The notes: generated by a model from the letters alone, not told the origin. A stretch of DNA of 64,000 bases from Mermis nigrescens (GCA_036768485.1 JAVLUZ010000191.1:900252-964251); one strand, 5' to 3'; positions 14,001 through 29,000 are shown, numbered from the stretch's first letter. Translations and numbers: made by a program.

Positions 14001-17000
14001 AGGGCTAAAAATGACATTTCCTTCAGATTTCTTATCAAGATCTATTCATTGGCATTATAAAAATTGGTAAAAAATGAAAAATTTCTAGAAAATGTAAATC
14101 TGGGAATTTGTAGGTGTCTTTCCTTGACTACTATTCTTATAATAAATTCCTTACATTTATTGATCACAGATTGAAGACGTTCTGTATTTTGGAGTAGGTA
14201 CGAAGTTTTGATTATCGGACCGAAAGCTTTACACATCTTTGACATTTGCACTTAATTTCTTTTAAATTGCAAATTGCACAAGCTGACGATAAATTTACAA
14301 CATAATTTATCTAAGGGGTCAATTCTAGCTGGGGCCAAGCCTCATTGTCAAACTATGATTGAGATTTTTGAAGAAACTTTTTGTAGCTAATATGCGCTCG
14401 CGTTTTCTGCCAACAGTGTTTCAAACTCAAGCCGCTTAGGAATTTATTTTACGTATTTCGTTGGAAGAACAAACTCCAGCCAAATTCCAGATTACTATGA
14501 CTTAAAATAAAAACTCGAATATTTATGGCAATTTTGGTTGTGCTGTGAAACACACATAGGCGAGTGCGACTTTTGTGCCCATTCAGCAGAATTTAAAAAC
14601 CTCCGCAGACCCTTTTGAATCTAATTTCCAAAAATTTTGTCCGCATTTACGCGGTTCTCCGATTCCAACTGATAAAGCTCGATACGAAGTATCGATTAAT
14701 TGTGCTTATCGTATTTTTTTATGATTGATTATTATAATATATTTTATAACTTTATATTTTTGTAATATTTTGGAAACATAATTCTCGTTTTTAAAATAAG
14801 TTTTGCCCCTTATTCGAATTTTCTTCTATTTTCTAGTCTTAGATCTTCCGTCAATTTTGTTTTCGACGCTTCGTCAAAAATTTTTTTCGACATTGCCCCG
14901 GGCCCAGACCCCTCAATTTTCAGCCCCGTGCACGCTGTAATAAATTCAATCCAGGCCGAAAGAGCTCGCGCCGACTTGCAAAGGGAATTGGAAGAATACA
15001 GCGAGCGTTTGGACGAAGCCGGGGGAGCCAATCAGGCTCAAATCGAAATGAATAAAAAACGCGAAGCGGAAATGAGCAAATTGAGGCGGGATCTCGAAGA
15101 ATCGAACGTCAACCACGAGACTCAATTGGCGACGCTGCGCAAAAAGCACAACGACGCCGTTACCGAAATGGGCAACCAATTGGATCAATTGCAGAAGGCC
15201 AGAGTGAAGTGGGTCGAAAAAAATTTGATTTGGAAAAAATTTAGAAATACGTGGTGCAAAAAAACTTTCGTCGTATCCGTGACGATAACTTTTGTTCCGT
15301 AACAGCTCCGGCCTTGCGGTTCTGGCGGTTCATACAAAAGTTATTTGGCTATAAGTCTGCGAAGTTTTGTTGGATAATTCTACTTACTCTAGTCAAAACA
15401 TCATTTTTACGGGCTTTCATCGTAGGTGGGCAGCACCAAACTTCTGGGGGGAGTGCAAGATTTTTTAAACGTCAAAAAATGGCTTTAAACTGTTAGTATT
15501 GCGGAAAAACACCATATTTCAACGTTTCTCATCAAGCACTATCCATTGGCATCAAAAAACTGCGAAAAAACAAAAAAAATTATAAAAATTTAATTCTGGG
15601 GGGAGTATATTGGTCTCTGAGGGTTGCTTACCCCAACCCTCACGCTCAGATATGGCTGTCATTCGTTGAGCTCGAATTTTCAAAGATTCATAAAGGGGGA
15701 TCGGCAAGGATTGTGTTTTCTACTAACCTCCATTTCGCACTAAATTGGACAACGCGATAAGAATTGTAATAAAGCGAACAAAACTGATTGAAACAACTTA
15801 ATTTTGCAATGCAATCGCCATAGCACGATCTCAACTTTGTTGTTTACAGCCTAAGTTCTTGGACTTTCGACGTGGAAAAAATATGACACTAGCTAAATTT
15901 AATGTTGTACGTTAGGTAGTGAAGCCTAGCTAGAGAAATTTCAGAGGCACTATGTTTTAGGGAATTTATTTTCCATAAGTTTGCAAAGTTTCATTGATTA
16001 GGCATGGTCAGCTCGCTTATAACATCATTTTTACTGAAAGTCATTTTTATCACGAAATTCTCATGAATTTTCGAATAATAGTCATAAAATTAATTCGGTC
16101 CTTGTGCATACGATTACATGACAGTTAATCGCCAACAATTAATCGCGGATAATTAATCGCCAACAGTTAATCGCAGAACAGTTAATCGTGCACACAATTA
16201 ATCGTGGGTCTATTTAATCGTAAACAACCAAGCGTCATCAAAAGGATGTCAAAAATAAATACGTGTATAAAAGATATAAAAAGGTGTGTAAAAAGGAAAG
16301 TAGTGGATATGTGAAGACTTAGCTTATTATCACACATGGACAGATTAGGAATTCTGGGGGCGGGTGAAATTTTGAGGTGTCTTTTTGGGCCTAAAATAGT
16401 GGGTACGCGTAAAAAACATCGTTTTTCGGCGTTTCTTACGATGTTCTATCTTTCTAGAGCATATCAGCACAAGAAAATTCGAACCAAATCAAAAAAGTCG
16501 AATAAATGGAACAACATGTAGTTAAAACATGAGTTTGTAGCGACAAAGTAAAAACGAAGTGATGATTGAACAGTATTTGGCCGGTGTCACACTTTAAAGT
16601 GTCCGGCACCTTAAAGTGTCCGGCCGGACACTTTAAGGTACCTTAAAGTGTCCGGGCCACAATAACGTGTTCAAAAGCGGGAAAAAATGTATTTAAACAT
16701 TGGGACAGAGTGAGCAACATACGTAGACGTAAAAGGATAGGGTAACCCCAAAATCCAAAGTCTCTCAAATCGGTAGATCTGTAGAATTGAATAATTTAGC
16801 GTTTTTTGCACATATGCTCTATCTGACTGCCAGAGTTTGGCCCACTGCCCATGTAAAGTAGCAAGCATTTAACAGCTCAATGTGTTGGGTGGGGGATCGC
16901 CGACTATTAGGGGAGTGCGCGACCTTCAATTTTTATTCAAAAATTGAAAGAATGCACCTAAAGTGGCTAGAAATCGCAAGGTTTTGCACAAAATCAAGGA

Positions 17001-20000
17001 GAGGAATAAACAATTTATGTTTATTTATATTTATATTTTTACATTTACGACTCTGGTCATGGGAATATCCACCCCCTTGTTATATGTATGAATGGTAGCA
17101 TGGTAGGCAATATATAAAATGAAGTCTTAGCATGTCTTTTTAGAATCATGAGTGAATGGAACCGTGTGCAGTTTAGATTCACAACATTTATGACCAGTGG
17201 CGTATCCAGGTTTTTTCTAATGGGGGGCGGTACCCCTAGGGGGGCGGAACCCTAACTTGGGCGGAAAAATTAGCCGTTTAAACCCGAAAATCGCTAAAAA
17301 TCGCTCAAAAATCCTTAATTTTGCGCACTATTTTGGACCAATGGGGGCGGCTGCCCTCCCCTGAATCCGCCCCTGTTTATGACTGAAATTCGTAAATATC
17401 GTCGATTGTTACTCACGGAAGTTATTTTTATAATCGATTTTATCTTCAAGTTCGCTAAACGACGCCACTGACGATGCAACGAATTCTTCGTAATGCATCG
17501 GCTTGCTTGTATTTATGTACATACCTCAATACATTGTACAAGGTACGCAGGTACGCATATATGGCAGAGCCGGACACTTTAAGGTGCCTTAAAATGTCCG
17601 GCCGTACACTTTAAGAGTGTCCGGCCGGACACTTTAAGGCACGGACACTTTAAGGTGCGACACCGGCCAACAGCCTCCCATTGGAAGGAAAAAATACAGA
17701 GATTTTACAGCTCGTATTCAACGGAGAGCTGGATATTATTTATTATTTGTGTGGCTTGTCACACAGTTTCAATTTTTATACAAATCCGAAGTATTCTGCA
17801 ACGACAATTTTTGTTTCGAGTAAAGTATTGTTTTTACTATAAATACATACATATAAGTATATTAGGCGATTACATGTGCCGGCGATTAATTGTTTAGGCG
17901 ATTAATTGCCTGCACACCGTGCATACACTTAGGAAAAAGTGTGTAAGGCGTAATAAAAGCAACAAAATTTATAAAAAAGATGATTTCGTGCTAAGAAAGC
18001 TTTGCACTTTAGAAGAGCAGGATATTCTCTGTAGCACGCGAGAAACCGTAAGGATTTAGCTTCAACAATTCAATAGGTATTTATGCAAATATCGTGGATG
18101 CCTTTTTTGCGCCCTGTTTTATTTTTGACTATTTTCAAAAATTAGGAATAAAGCTTCAAACAAACAATTATCGCTTAATAGTGTCTACTACGCCCGAAGC
18201 GCTATCCGGAGTAAGAAAATGGTAAATCGGGCTCACATTCGAAACACACATACTTACCTTTGACAACACTGTTTTATATTTATCGATATGTAATTAATTT
18301 TTTAATTAATATTTGATGAATTATCTAAACGATAATAAAATTTGCGGAAATTTCGGATTTATATTTTTGCTTGATTTAAAAACAGATTACGAATCGCTAG
18401 AAGATATTAGTTTCTGACGAAACCTATGTCATATCTTAAAGCTTTTTCGTTTGACAGGGGCGGAATCCCACCTCTTGTTCTAAAAGTGTCAAAAAAGATT
18501 CGGAAAACCTGAAAATACGTTTTTCGCGCGCCTTGTACGATTTTTTGCTCCAAAAAATTTACTCGACAATTCCGGAAGGTCGGTGGCTATTTCGCGAAAG
18601 TCAGCAGCCGTTCCTAGGGTTCAAAACCTCCCCCTAACCCCTCCCACACTCCCAAGGGCAGGTTACGCCGTGCAACCGATTTCGGCTCATCAAAAAAGTT
18701 TTTCGTCTGGCCCATCAGTATTTCGGCCCTCAACGTGTACTACGGCCTAAGTGTGAAATTTTTTATAGGATCGAAAAGGAGAAAAACGCGTTGCAACGAG
18801 AAATCGAGGAACTACACGCCGCCCTCGACGCCGAAAACAAGGCCAAGGTAAACGCCGAGCGACAGGCCAAGCAGCTCGAGGCCCAATTGGCAGACTGCCA
18901 AACGCGATTGGACGAACAAGCGCGCCAATTGGCCGACTACGCTCAAATCAGAAATCGTCTTCAAACGGAAAACGCTGATTTGCTGAAGCAGCTCGAAGAG
19001 GCGGAGTCGCACGTCAACGCCTTGAGCCGGGCCAAACAGCAGCTCACGTCTCAATTGCAAGAGGCGAGGCTGAGCGCCGACGACGAGAGCAAGGCGGGCG
19101 TCCTTTTTTAAATTTTTTTTAAAATTTATTTGTTATTTTTTTGAAATTTTTTTCTGACTTTTTTAAATTACAATTATTACATCCGTTATTGATTTATTTC
19201 AACTGAAGTCGGTCAAAGTTTCCACATACGCTTACGCAACATCAGTGACGAATCCAGAATGATTTGAATGGGGCGGAGCCGTTGTTGGGCAGCAGCCGGA
19301 TTCTGGGGGTCCGATGGGGCATGATTGCCGAAAATAATGCCTAAAATTTAGTTCTGAAATTATATCGATTTTGAGGGAAGTCCGCTGGATTATCAAGATG
19401 ATTAAACTTCCTCCGTACCCCTCTCGTATACCTCAGAACCCCTGTGGCCCATGCTTGGGCGGTTTCTTAACAATGTCAGAAGTAGTCCGAGAAATCCACC
19501 CATTATGCGCAAAATATCACTTTTTTGCCATCTTCTATTTAGCAGAATCGAAAAATTAATGAAAAACACAAAATTTTTGAAAGCTGATAAAAATGGCTGA
19601 AATCGTTTAAAAGTTTGGTGGAATTTATTTCATTCATATTTCATTTATTTAATTTTTTTAATTACTGAAATCATAAAATTCGAAAATCATGAAAAATAAT
19701 TGAATAATAATAATCAGAACTCGTATATTTCTTCCGTGCGCATAAACATTCCTGACAAACTGGGGGGGTGACCGTCCCCCTAAATCCTTGTTTCACTTAA
19801 AATTTAGCAAAAACAAAATCTGGCGGCTCAACTACGCAGTGTACAAAGCGAATGCGACACTTTGCGAGATTTGTTGGAAGAAGAGTGCGAATCGAAGAGC
19901 GAATTGCAACGGTCTTTGTCAAAAGCCAATGCCGAATGCCAACAGTGGCGGGCCAAATACGAAAGCGAAGGTTTGGGAAAAGCCGAGGAGCTGGAAGATC

Positions 20001-23000
20001 AGAAGTAAATGGAAGAATCGAATTGAGAAGTACAGGTTACCCGAAAAGGGGTACCAAATATGCAAGGGTAGAAACAAGATTTGGGGGTCCGATGGTACAA
20101 AATTGCTAAAAATAGCACCAAAAATTCATTTCTGTGAATCTATCGATTTCTGGGGTCTTGCGGATCCTGTTCGGTCAAGACCTGAGACCTTCCACGCCAC
20201 TGTGTGGCATCAAATATTTTAATCTTAACTATAGTTGCGCTAGACATATTGCAGAAACTAATTTTTTTGGAAGCACAAATATATGGCAACAAAATAGGGA
20301 AGTTTCATTGAGTTGCCTTTGCTACTTACTTTTCGATTAACACTTTTGTGAATATGACTTCTTTAGTAACTTTATGCAAAAAATAAGTAAATTTCTGCTT
20401 GAAATGTCAGTATAAAGTTTATCTAATTGAACAGCCATCAAAGCATCTTTAATTGTCAATTGTATTCTACGTTTTTTTTTAAATTTGTGAGTTTTTAATC
20501 ATGCTACAATTTAGTTGTGTTTGTATTGAAAAAGTTGGGTTTACAAAAATGCATCGCAGTGAACGAATCTAGCAATCAGAAACAAATTGTAAGAGGTCCT
20601 GTAGCCATAGCTTTTTCTATTGAATGACAAAAGTCGCATTAATCTAACTCAAAAAAAGTTATAATGAGGACTCTTTGTACCATTTTTGGGCTGATTTATA
20701 ATTTTTTGTTGTAATTTACTAAAAAGGGATGTTTACAAAAATGTAAACTCAAAAGTGAATAACAAAGATAACTCAATTAAACTTCAGATTAAGTTGTCCA
20801 ATATTTGCGCACTTAAAAAACATTTATTATTTTGCAATATATTTAATACAGCTATAGTTATAATTAAAATATTCGGTAACCTTTTTGGCCACCCTGTATA
20901 TCTGAAATTTCCGGAAAGATAAATTTTTAAACGATTAAAATCGCCTTTATTCAACACCTAGAATTATATTTCGGAAAAAACGCAATTTTCTAAATCAGAG
21001 TCGCTAAGAAATCAGGAAAATAATGTAATTATTTACAAATTCTCAACGTAATTAATGGTTAACTTTATTCATATCTTTGTCATAGTTTGGCTGTAAGAAA
21101 ATAAAAAAATCATTTTTAAACCTTTTTTAAAGGTTTTGCGCAAACTAAAACAGAGAAGCTAAATGGCGCTCCAGCTAATGAAGATTCTAGATAAATAATA
21201 AAGCCGCCCAAAAAAATCTTGGTTATGTTGATTCTGCCCTTTTTGTTTTTTTATTATTTTGTCTTTTCTAGCGCGCTTTAAAATATTACAAGGTCCTTAA
21301 ATTTCTAGCCTCTCAAGAAATAAGAAATCTTGTCATCATTTTGTTAATAGTTATTTTTCTTTCGTTCCTGAACACAGTCCGTACAGTATGACTTGAGCGA
21401 AAAATTTCCGATTTTCTCTTGTTTTGACTTCTTTTTGCTGCTTCAAGGAAAGAACATGGCTTCCTGTACTCTTTTAATAAATATTATCAAACTGCTATTT
21501 TTATTAACTTTTAATTCGAATTTTTTCATCTAATAAAAACAACCAAATCAATAAAACGATCGGAGATCTTAATTCGATTTAAATCGAGACTAGCGAACAA
21601 ATTACTATTAAAATTTTTTTATAGGAATCAATTTTTTATGCCGCAGTTTTTTACAGACGCAAATGGACTACAAGAATTCAAGAACTTCAAGAAGCGGTCG
21701 AAGCCGCGAATCAACGCGCCCAGGCAGCCGAAAAAGCTCGTTCTCGCTTGCAGGTAAAGTGAAATTCATATTTCAACATTAGCAATCGGTAAAGAAAAGT
21801 AATCATAAACTAGCAGAGAAAAATGCTCCGATGGAACAACAAAGACCAATATACATGGTATAACGGATTATTAAGGACGTAAAAGGAGGGGATTAGGAAG
21901 CAGCAACCTATGCGTATGCCTAAATTCGCAAAATCTGTTAAAAATCAGGCTTTCTCTAAGCAACGCAAAACAATCGAAGTATATTCTCCGACCTGCAGAT
22001 TGAAATAAACTATTGAAATAAAAAAACGATTGAAAAAATAGCAAGTTAACTATGCAGTAGCTATGGGAAAGCAGATTGAGTAAACTAGGAGTGACGTTGT
22101 AAGCCAATTGAATGAAATAGTAAGCATGATGCATTCAAGACAATCAAAGAAATTGTTGGTTTAAAGCAGCAGGAAACGCTTAAGCTTACGGAAAACAGAC
22201 TAGCAACAATTGTGTCCTTTAACCAGTAGACGCCAGGTTTGCTTGCTATAATGCTCATGAATACAAAATAAAACGACTTAAAATAAAATTGCAGTTAGTT
22301 TTCTATTTTTGACGATACGAAGCAAGTCAGCGTTGTAACTTGCAAGCAGTTTACAAGAGTATACATTTTAGATTATGTTTATACACTCTTATGTGAAGCA
22401 TTGGAAATAATTTATAGTCGTTTCACATGACTTCGTGCATAAATTATAAGAATTTCCATCAACAGTAAGCCGAGGGTTACGATAATTATATGTCAGATCA
22501 ATGCTGTAACCGCAATATGTCAGCCTATTGTCCGATATAATTTTAAAATTTATGACCGAACTTGTGTGAGACAGATTATAGGAAGGTTGGATTTTTCAGA
22601 GGCCGGAGGATATACTTCGATTTTTTGTTTTGCTCAGAGAGAGTCTAATTTTTAACAGATTGTGGGACTATAGGCACTAAAATAGGTAGCTTTTTCATAG
22701 TCTCCTCTTTTTGCATCCTTGAAAATCCGTAATCTCAAGTATATTCGTCTTTTTTGTTCCATCGGAGCATTTTTCTTTTGCTAGTATCCTACTTTTAATT
22801 AGCATGATTTAAGAGTGAATAAGTCAGTTGACACCTACGGTATCATGCACACCTGAGCGTGGAGGGAGGTTCGGGGTATGCACCCCCTCCCGAGAAACCA
22901 AAATACCCTACCCCCAGAAATCAAAATACCCCTCTCCCAGAATTCAGTTTTTAAAAATTTTTTTCGTTTTCTCGAAAATTTTTTGATGTTAATAGATAGT

Positions 23001-26000
23001 GCTCAATGAGAAACGTCGAAAAATTGTGTTTTTTCGCCATACCTCCACTTTTAAGGCCATTTTTTGACCTTTGAAAAATCTTGCATCTCCCTCCCAGAAT
23101 TTTTTTGCTGCCCACGTATGGTAGCATGTCACAATAATGGCAGCAGTCCAAGAACACAAAAAACAATATTGTTGTGAACATCAGCTTTATCTCTTTCAAT
23201 CAAGACTTACCTTATTCAAACAGATCGAATGTCTTTAGCATAAGCTTTACGCAACTACTGGGTGTAAAGTACACTTACACTCAGATTCGTTATCCTAAAC
23301 TTAAATGGTAGATTTTGAAAAAAGTTGAGCAATAGTGAAGTTTATTTTCATTTTAAACTTAACACAAGTACGGGGTGTAAAGGAAATATATAGTTAGATT
23401 CGTTATCCTGACTTTACGGAACATATTTTGAAAAAAATTCACGTTTTTCAACTCTCTGGAAGTAAAATAAATTTGTAGTGTAAACTTGACATATTAAGCA
23501 TGAATGAATAGTGCAAGCTTTACACAACTACTGGAGTGTAGGGAAAACTAACAGTCAGATTCGTAATCCTGTCGATACATAGAACATTTTGGAAGAAATT
23601 AGGCTTGCGCAAGGCTCTAGAACTAAAGTTAATGTTCAGTGTAAACTTTACACAACCACTGAGTGTAAAAAAGATTTAAGTCGGATTCGTAGTCCCATAT
23701 GACGATCAATATTTATAAAAAAAATTAAGCCTCCACAATAGCCTTAAGATAAATAAATATTAGGTGTAAGCCACTTTACACCAGTCCTAAGAGTAAACAA
23801 ATGCGCCAAACTGGCGTATCACGTCTGATTCCTAGTACATTTTTAGACTTGAGATCATGTTCAGACTCATAACTGGATAAGTTGGCAAAAAAACAGAAGC
23901 ACGCTTAATACCCTCCCTATTCCGACTTCACACCTCTCGAAAAAGCAAATATTGATGTAAATAAACGCACTTCGCTGTGGTGACGTGTATCCCTTAGATA
24001 ATACTTCATTTATTCTATTCGACATATCCCGACTTCTAAATGAAGAAAGTGGCGAACAAAAAGGGACATAAACGTATCTCTCCACCGTGCACCACATTGT
24101 AAATTTTAAAAATCTGAGCCCAACTCCCCATTTAGTGTGAAGAAATTCGGTTTGGGACAGGTTTGAAACAACTGCTCCGCAAAATATTTGAGATATTGAC
24201 CAATCAAGAAAGGGAATAACATGTATTTTTTGCCCTATATTACAACCCCTGATTTTGAACTTTACATCTCCATTAATGAAATCAATATTCAATTTTTTAA
24301 ACGTGGTTCGCTGCGACGTGTTGTCCTTAAAACGTACTTTATTTGTATTTTATTCAATTTATCCCGACTTATAATCCGAGAAGTTGGCGAAGAAAGCTTA
24401 GACAAATATGTTTTTCACACCATCCACTAGAGTGTAAGGTTTAAACCCATACATCTAACTCCATATTGAATGTGCAAAAGTTTGCTGATAAGCAGAAAAT
24501 ACCCTTAAGCCGTAGTACATTTCTATTAAAAATAATTTCTTGAGACTCAAAACCGGAGTTGTTAGCAGACATCAAGAAGGCAAAAACGCGAACAAAATCT
24601 GTTGTTACACCCGCTGGTTTTTACACACTTTACATTCACCCTGAAGAACTAATGCGAATTTCAAAAAATAAAAAAGTACCTCTATAGAATTCTGTTCTCT
24701 ATGAATCTTTACTATTAAAATGTATGAGGCATTCATACTGAGTTGTGTATAAGCTGTGCAAGAAAACCGTCAAAAGTTCCTATATGTTATTACTTTATAC
24801 CAAAACTTTACACCTTCTTTACACATCTGGTATTGAGTGTAAACAAAAACAAAAAACGCATAACCTTTTTCCTATCATCTATCGATTAAAAAAAACCGCA
24901 CTTTCCAGATGTGTCTCGTTATAGATGTAAGGGGTTCATGTTGGGGCACTCAAGTATATTATGAGTACGTGCTAATGCACTACCTATGATGACAAATTTA
25001 AAAGTATAATACAACGCTAAACATCATATACAGGGTGAGTAAAAAACAAATCGCATATTGGACCTTGACTTCTTAAATATTTGACTTAATCGAAGTGGTT
25101 TGCTTTGTCTAGGAGCCTACTATCACTGCAAGAATATAGTGAAGTTTCAATTGTTCTGTTTGATCTGTCGTTGGTTCTCACTAAATTGATGGAAAGTCGT
25201 TTTTTCATGGTTTTGCAGATTCAGTGCATAAAATACGCTATCTTCACGATATTAGAACTTTTCAGCATGTGAAAAATAATTGACCACGGTATGCTTTACA
25301 TGATATTAAAAGATTTTGCTTATTAAACTGTGTATTTTTATTTTGATAAGTTCAGCCTATTTGAAACAAATGCACTTTTCCTGCGGGTTACTGCATTAAT
25401 TGTCAAACTTTTAAATATGCAAGCAGTTGCCAAAACGTGAAATTTTTGAATAAAGCTTTATTGATTAAAATGAGTAGAAATGCCGTGAAGCGTATCACTT
25501 CAATGATAGCTAAATAAGACAGTAAAAACGACTGTTGCTAAATTGCGTGTATCTTTTCGGACAGTGCGATAGGCATAAAGCAGACCGCATTCCATTCGCT
25601 TTTGTCGTTGAGAAGTTATGAGGTCCTTAAGGCGATTCTTTTTTTTACCCACCCTGCATAATATATTTTCTTGAAAAATTAAATTTTATCCTTAGGACAT
25701 TACATAACGTGTGAAACAATAATTTTCATTGTACCTTATAAAATATTCATTATGTTCTCTCGCCTTATTTTGCAGATTCATTCATTCATTTAAAAATCGT
25801 TGTTTTATAGTCAGACCTTACTACTTTTCCTGTTGAAATCACCGTATAGAATGTCATGAAATGATACATGTTCGACAAAAATCAGTGTCTAAGCAGTATG
25901 AAAAGAATGCTCAAATACCATGTCGCAAAGTAAAGTCTGCGTCGATGATAATTTTTTGTGACAAATTCATTTTTTGCCGATCAAAAACAAAACATCATAA

Positions 26001-29000
26001 TTTTGCGATTTTTGTGACCTTACTTTAAAAAGTTTGGCATTTTGAGAATTTGAAATTTGGTTTCAAAGTATGTAAATTTAAAAAAAATAATTCAAAAATC
26101 AGAAATTAATAAATTTGAAAAAGGTATATTCAAAAATCCGTACGACCGCATTTAGTTTTGCCAACTGCTTAAAATGCTTAGATGTCGTACGGACTACCAT
26201 CCAATCAATTTTGTATATTACTCCAATTCAGTTAATGCAAATTTTTCAATATTTCCCCAGTCGAATAGCGCCGGAATCCTGACACAGTGTACACGAGCTC
26301 CCGATCGATCCTTCTAAAGATAATAAATTAATAAATAATCTCAAGGTGAAATCCCGTCATCCAACTTAAAGTAAATTAAATAAATCAAGTAAATAAGTAA
26401 AAAAATAAATAAATAAATAAACAAGTAAATAAAAAAATTCGTAAATAAATACATATAAATAATGAACATAGGCCGAATTGGAAGACGCGCAGATAGACGC
26501 CGAGCGAGCCAACGGCATGTTGTCGGCCAATGAGAAAAAGTTGAAAAGCGTCGACAAGGTTATCGACGACTGGAAGCACAAATGCGACGATTTGTCCGCC
26601 GAACTGGACGCCAGCCAAAGGGACAACCGGGCTCTGAGCACCGAAATGTTCAAGCTGCGCAGCGAAGCTGAACAAGCCCAGGAGCAGGTATACTGTAAAA
26701 TTTTGACATTTTTTGGAAAAAATGCAAAAAAATCGATATAATCGACCGTATTCGATGTTTAATTTGTAAGCAGATTAAGGCAATAAAATAAACATTTATT
26801 GAAAAGCTAATAAAAAATGTAAAAAATTATAAAATTAAGGATAATTGAATTAGTCGAAATAGTGAATAATGGTACCGCCCGAAATCGCTAATTTTCGGAG
26901 TTGAGAAAATATAGAATAACACATGCAACGTAAATAATTATTATTAAAATTTAATGCAATTTATTTTAATGACTTATAAATATATACGATAAAATATAAG
27001 GTTTGAAACGTAAACATGAAATATAATTAAAAAATAAGCATCTGCAAAAATGCTTAAACTGGAGATTACGGTCAACGAAGTGATAACTTGTTGCGTTCGC
27101 GTCAAGAATAGAAAGAACAGAAAAACTTTAAGCTTTCGACTAGTTGTGTTTTCAGACAAAACCTAAACAATGACCATCTTTATCTGATTTTTTTAATGAT
27201 AGCGTTAGGTTCCTTTTTGCTATTATCTTATTAAAAAAGTAAATTTGTCAAAATATCCGATTTTTGATGAAATTTTCATATAAAATTTTTTGTTAAATTT
27301 TTTTCATGTTATTAATCCAAATCCTTCTTTTAATGTAAGCATGAAAATACGCCAAATACCGGAAATTCGTCATCTTTTTTGATTGAAAATTTGAAGAAGC
27401 TGTTGAAACAAGAAAATTCCGAAATTAAAAAGGAAACGGCAGATTTTAAAGCGATTTGCGGAATTAATTTGCGTGTAGATAGTGGAACAATATGATTGAA
27501 CACTAAATGGTTCAGTAAGGCCCGTGAATAAAGTATGCAAAATATTAAAAATATAAGGCTTATTGTTAAAAAGAAAAATCTTTTTTTTTGAAAATGCTCT
27601 TGTAATTCCGTATTTTAATTACAATATTTTTAAATTATTTTTCCATAATATTTCCAAAATGAAAACCTTTGCGCAGATCGAGTCCTTTAAACGAGAAAAT
27701 ACTCTGTTGACCCAAGAAATCAGAGATATAACCAGTCAGCTTGGCGAAGGTGGCAAATCGGTGCACGAGCTGCAAAAAAGTAAACGGCGCCTTGAGATGG
27801 AAAAGGAAGAGCTGCAAGTATGCGATAAATTAATTAAATAATTTTAATAATTATAAAAAATTATAATGATTTGATTAGATAATTTCAATAACGGTTATAA
27901 CGATTTCCACACTGTTAATGTTATGGGAAAAACATTTTCGTCATATTTTTATATTTCGAGATGATATAACTTCTGATTAAATAAATTCAAGAATTAAATA
28001 CAAATAAAAATAATTAATTTAGTAATGTAGTATTTTCAGCTTTTCCGCGAAGTATCTCAATTTGTATAATTTTTATAATTTTTGAATTACTTAAAACCCC
28101 AAATCTATCGGAAGCGAGCCGCAATCACACGTTTTAGACAATAGATGATCGAAATTTGATGATCAAATTTCTACAAGCATTCTTATAACTAAAATGATCT
28201 TTATGTTGTTTCCGGAAATTTTGACATCATTTTCTTATTTTTAAAACTTTTGTCATTTTTTAAATTTTTTAAATGTATTCATAAAATTTTAATCATTTTC
28301 AAGAAATTTTTCTTGAATGTTTTTGTGTACTTAATTAGTGTTCTTCATTTGTCTTGGTTTTGCCTTATTTTATACGGCTTGTCAGCTTCTAAACACTTAA
28401 AATGTTTTTTAAGAAAATCAATGATCACATTATCAGTTTAATTTTTAATTTTAAAATATGATTTTTTTCATTTTATTTCGTTTTTTCGAAATTTCATTTT
28501 TATTAAGGCAGCGCTAGATGAAGCCGAATCAGCTTTGGAAGCCGAAGAAAGCAAAGTGCTACGCTTGCAAGTCGAAGTTTCGCAAGTGCGACAGGAAATC
28601 GACAAACGTATTCACGAAAAAGAGGAGGAATTCGAGAATACGAGGTACGTTTGGGAAAAAAATTCAAACTTTTTGTTTTTCAATATTTTGATGTTTTTGT
28701 TATTTGTCATATAATAATCCGTTATCTCTCATTATAAAAAGCTAAATATTTAATGTAAAATGTGAAATAAAAAATATAGCAAGATGATGAAAAAAGAGAA
28801 GTAACAGCAATAATAATAAATAAAGCAAACTTAGAAATATCAAATGAAACAATGTCGACCGATGAAGAATGCGTTTCACACGTCTAATATAAAACAAGGA
28901 TTTTTATATTTCTTCAGTTGAACATAAGTCTGTATAATTCGTAGATTTCGCCGCGCGTTCATCCACAGCCGAATGACTAAATTTTTTATAGAACACTTCG

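Larger units (their letters stand above)
16110..17925. mobile_element. Outer element with reiterated TTAATCG ends (contains a second element)
   Basis: 16110-16240 holds six irregular copies of (G)TTAATCG(CCAAC). 17850-17925 holds the complementary CGATTAA copies (GGCGATTAATTG), also next to a GTGCATAC/GTATGCAC pair. The two arrays face each other and bracket 1.7 kb that includes the element at 16579-17668. The end points are approximate. Confidence 0.5.

Noticed and set aside
16120..16240. Regularly spaced TTAATCG repeats resembling a CRISPR-like array
   Set aside because: Repeats are 7-12 bases with unequal short spacers, occur in an animal intron and have an inverted partner array at 17850; they fit transposon ends.
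19094..19111. GT donor at 19100 for myosin exon 9
   Set aside because: It would add Ala-Gly at a point where the rod is colinear without them; kept only as an alternative.
23867..24292. 141-residue frame on the minus strand, similar in words to the frame at 63309-63581
   Set aside because: Both lie in the two inverted copies of the GTGTAAAG repeat; no recognisable domain, start context or splice logic.
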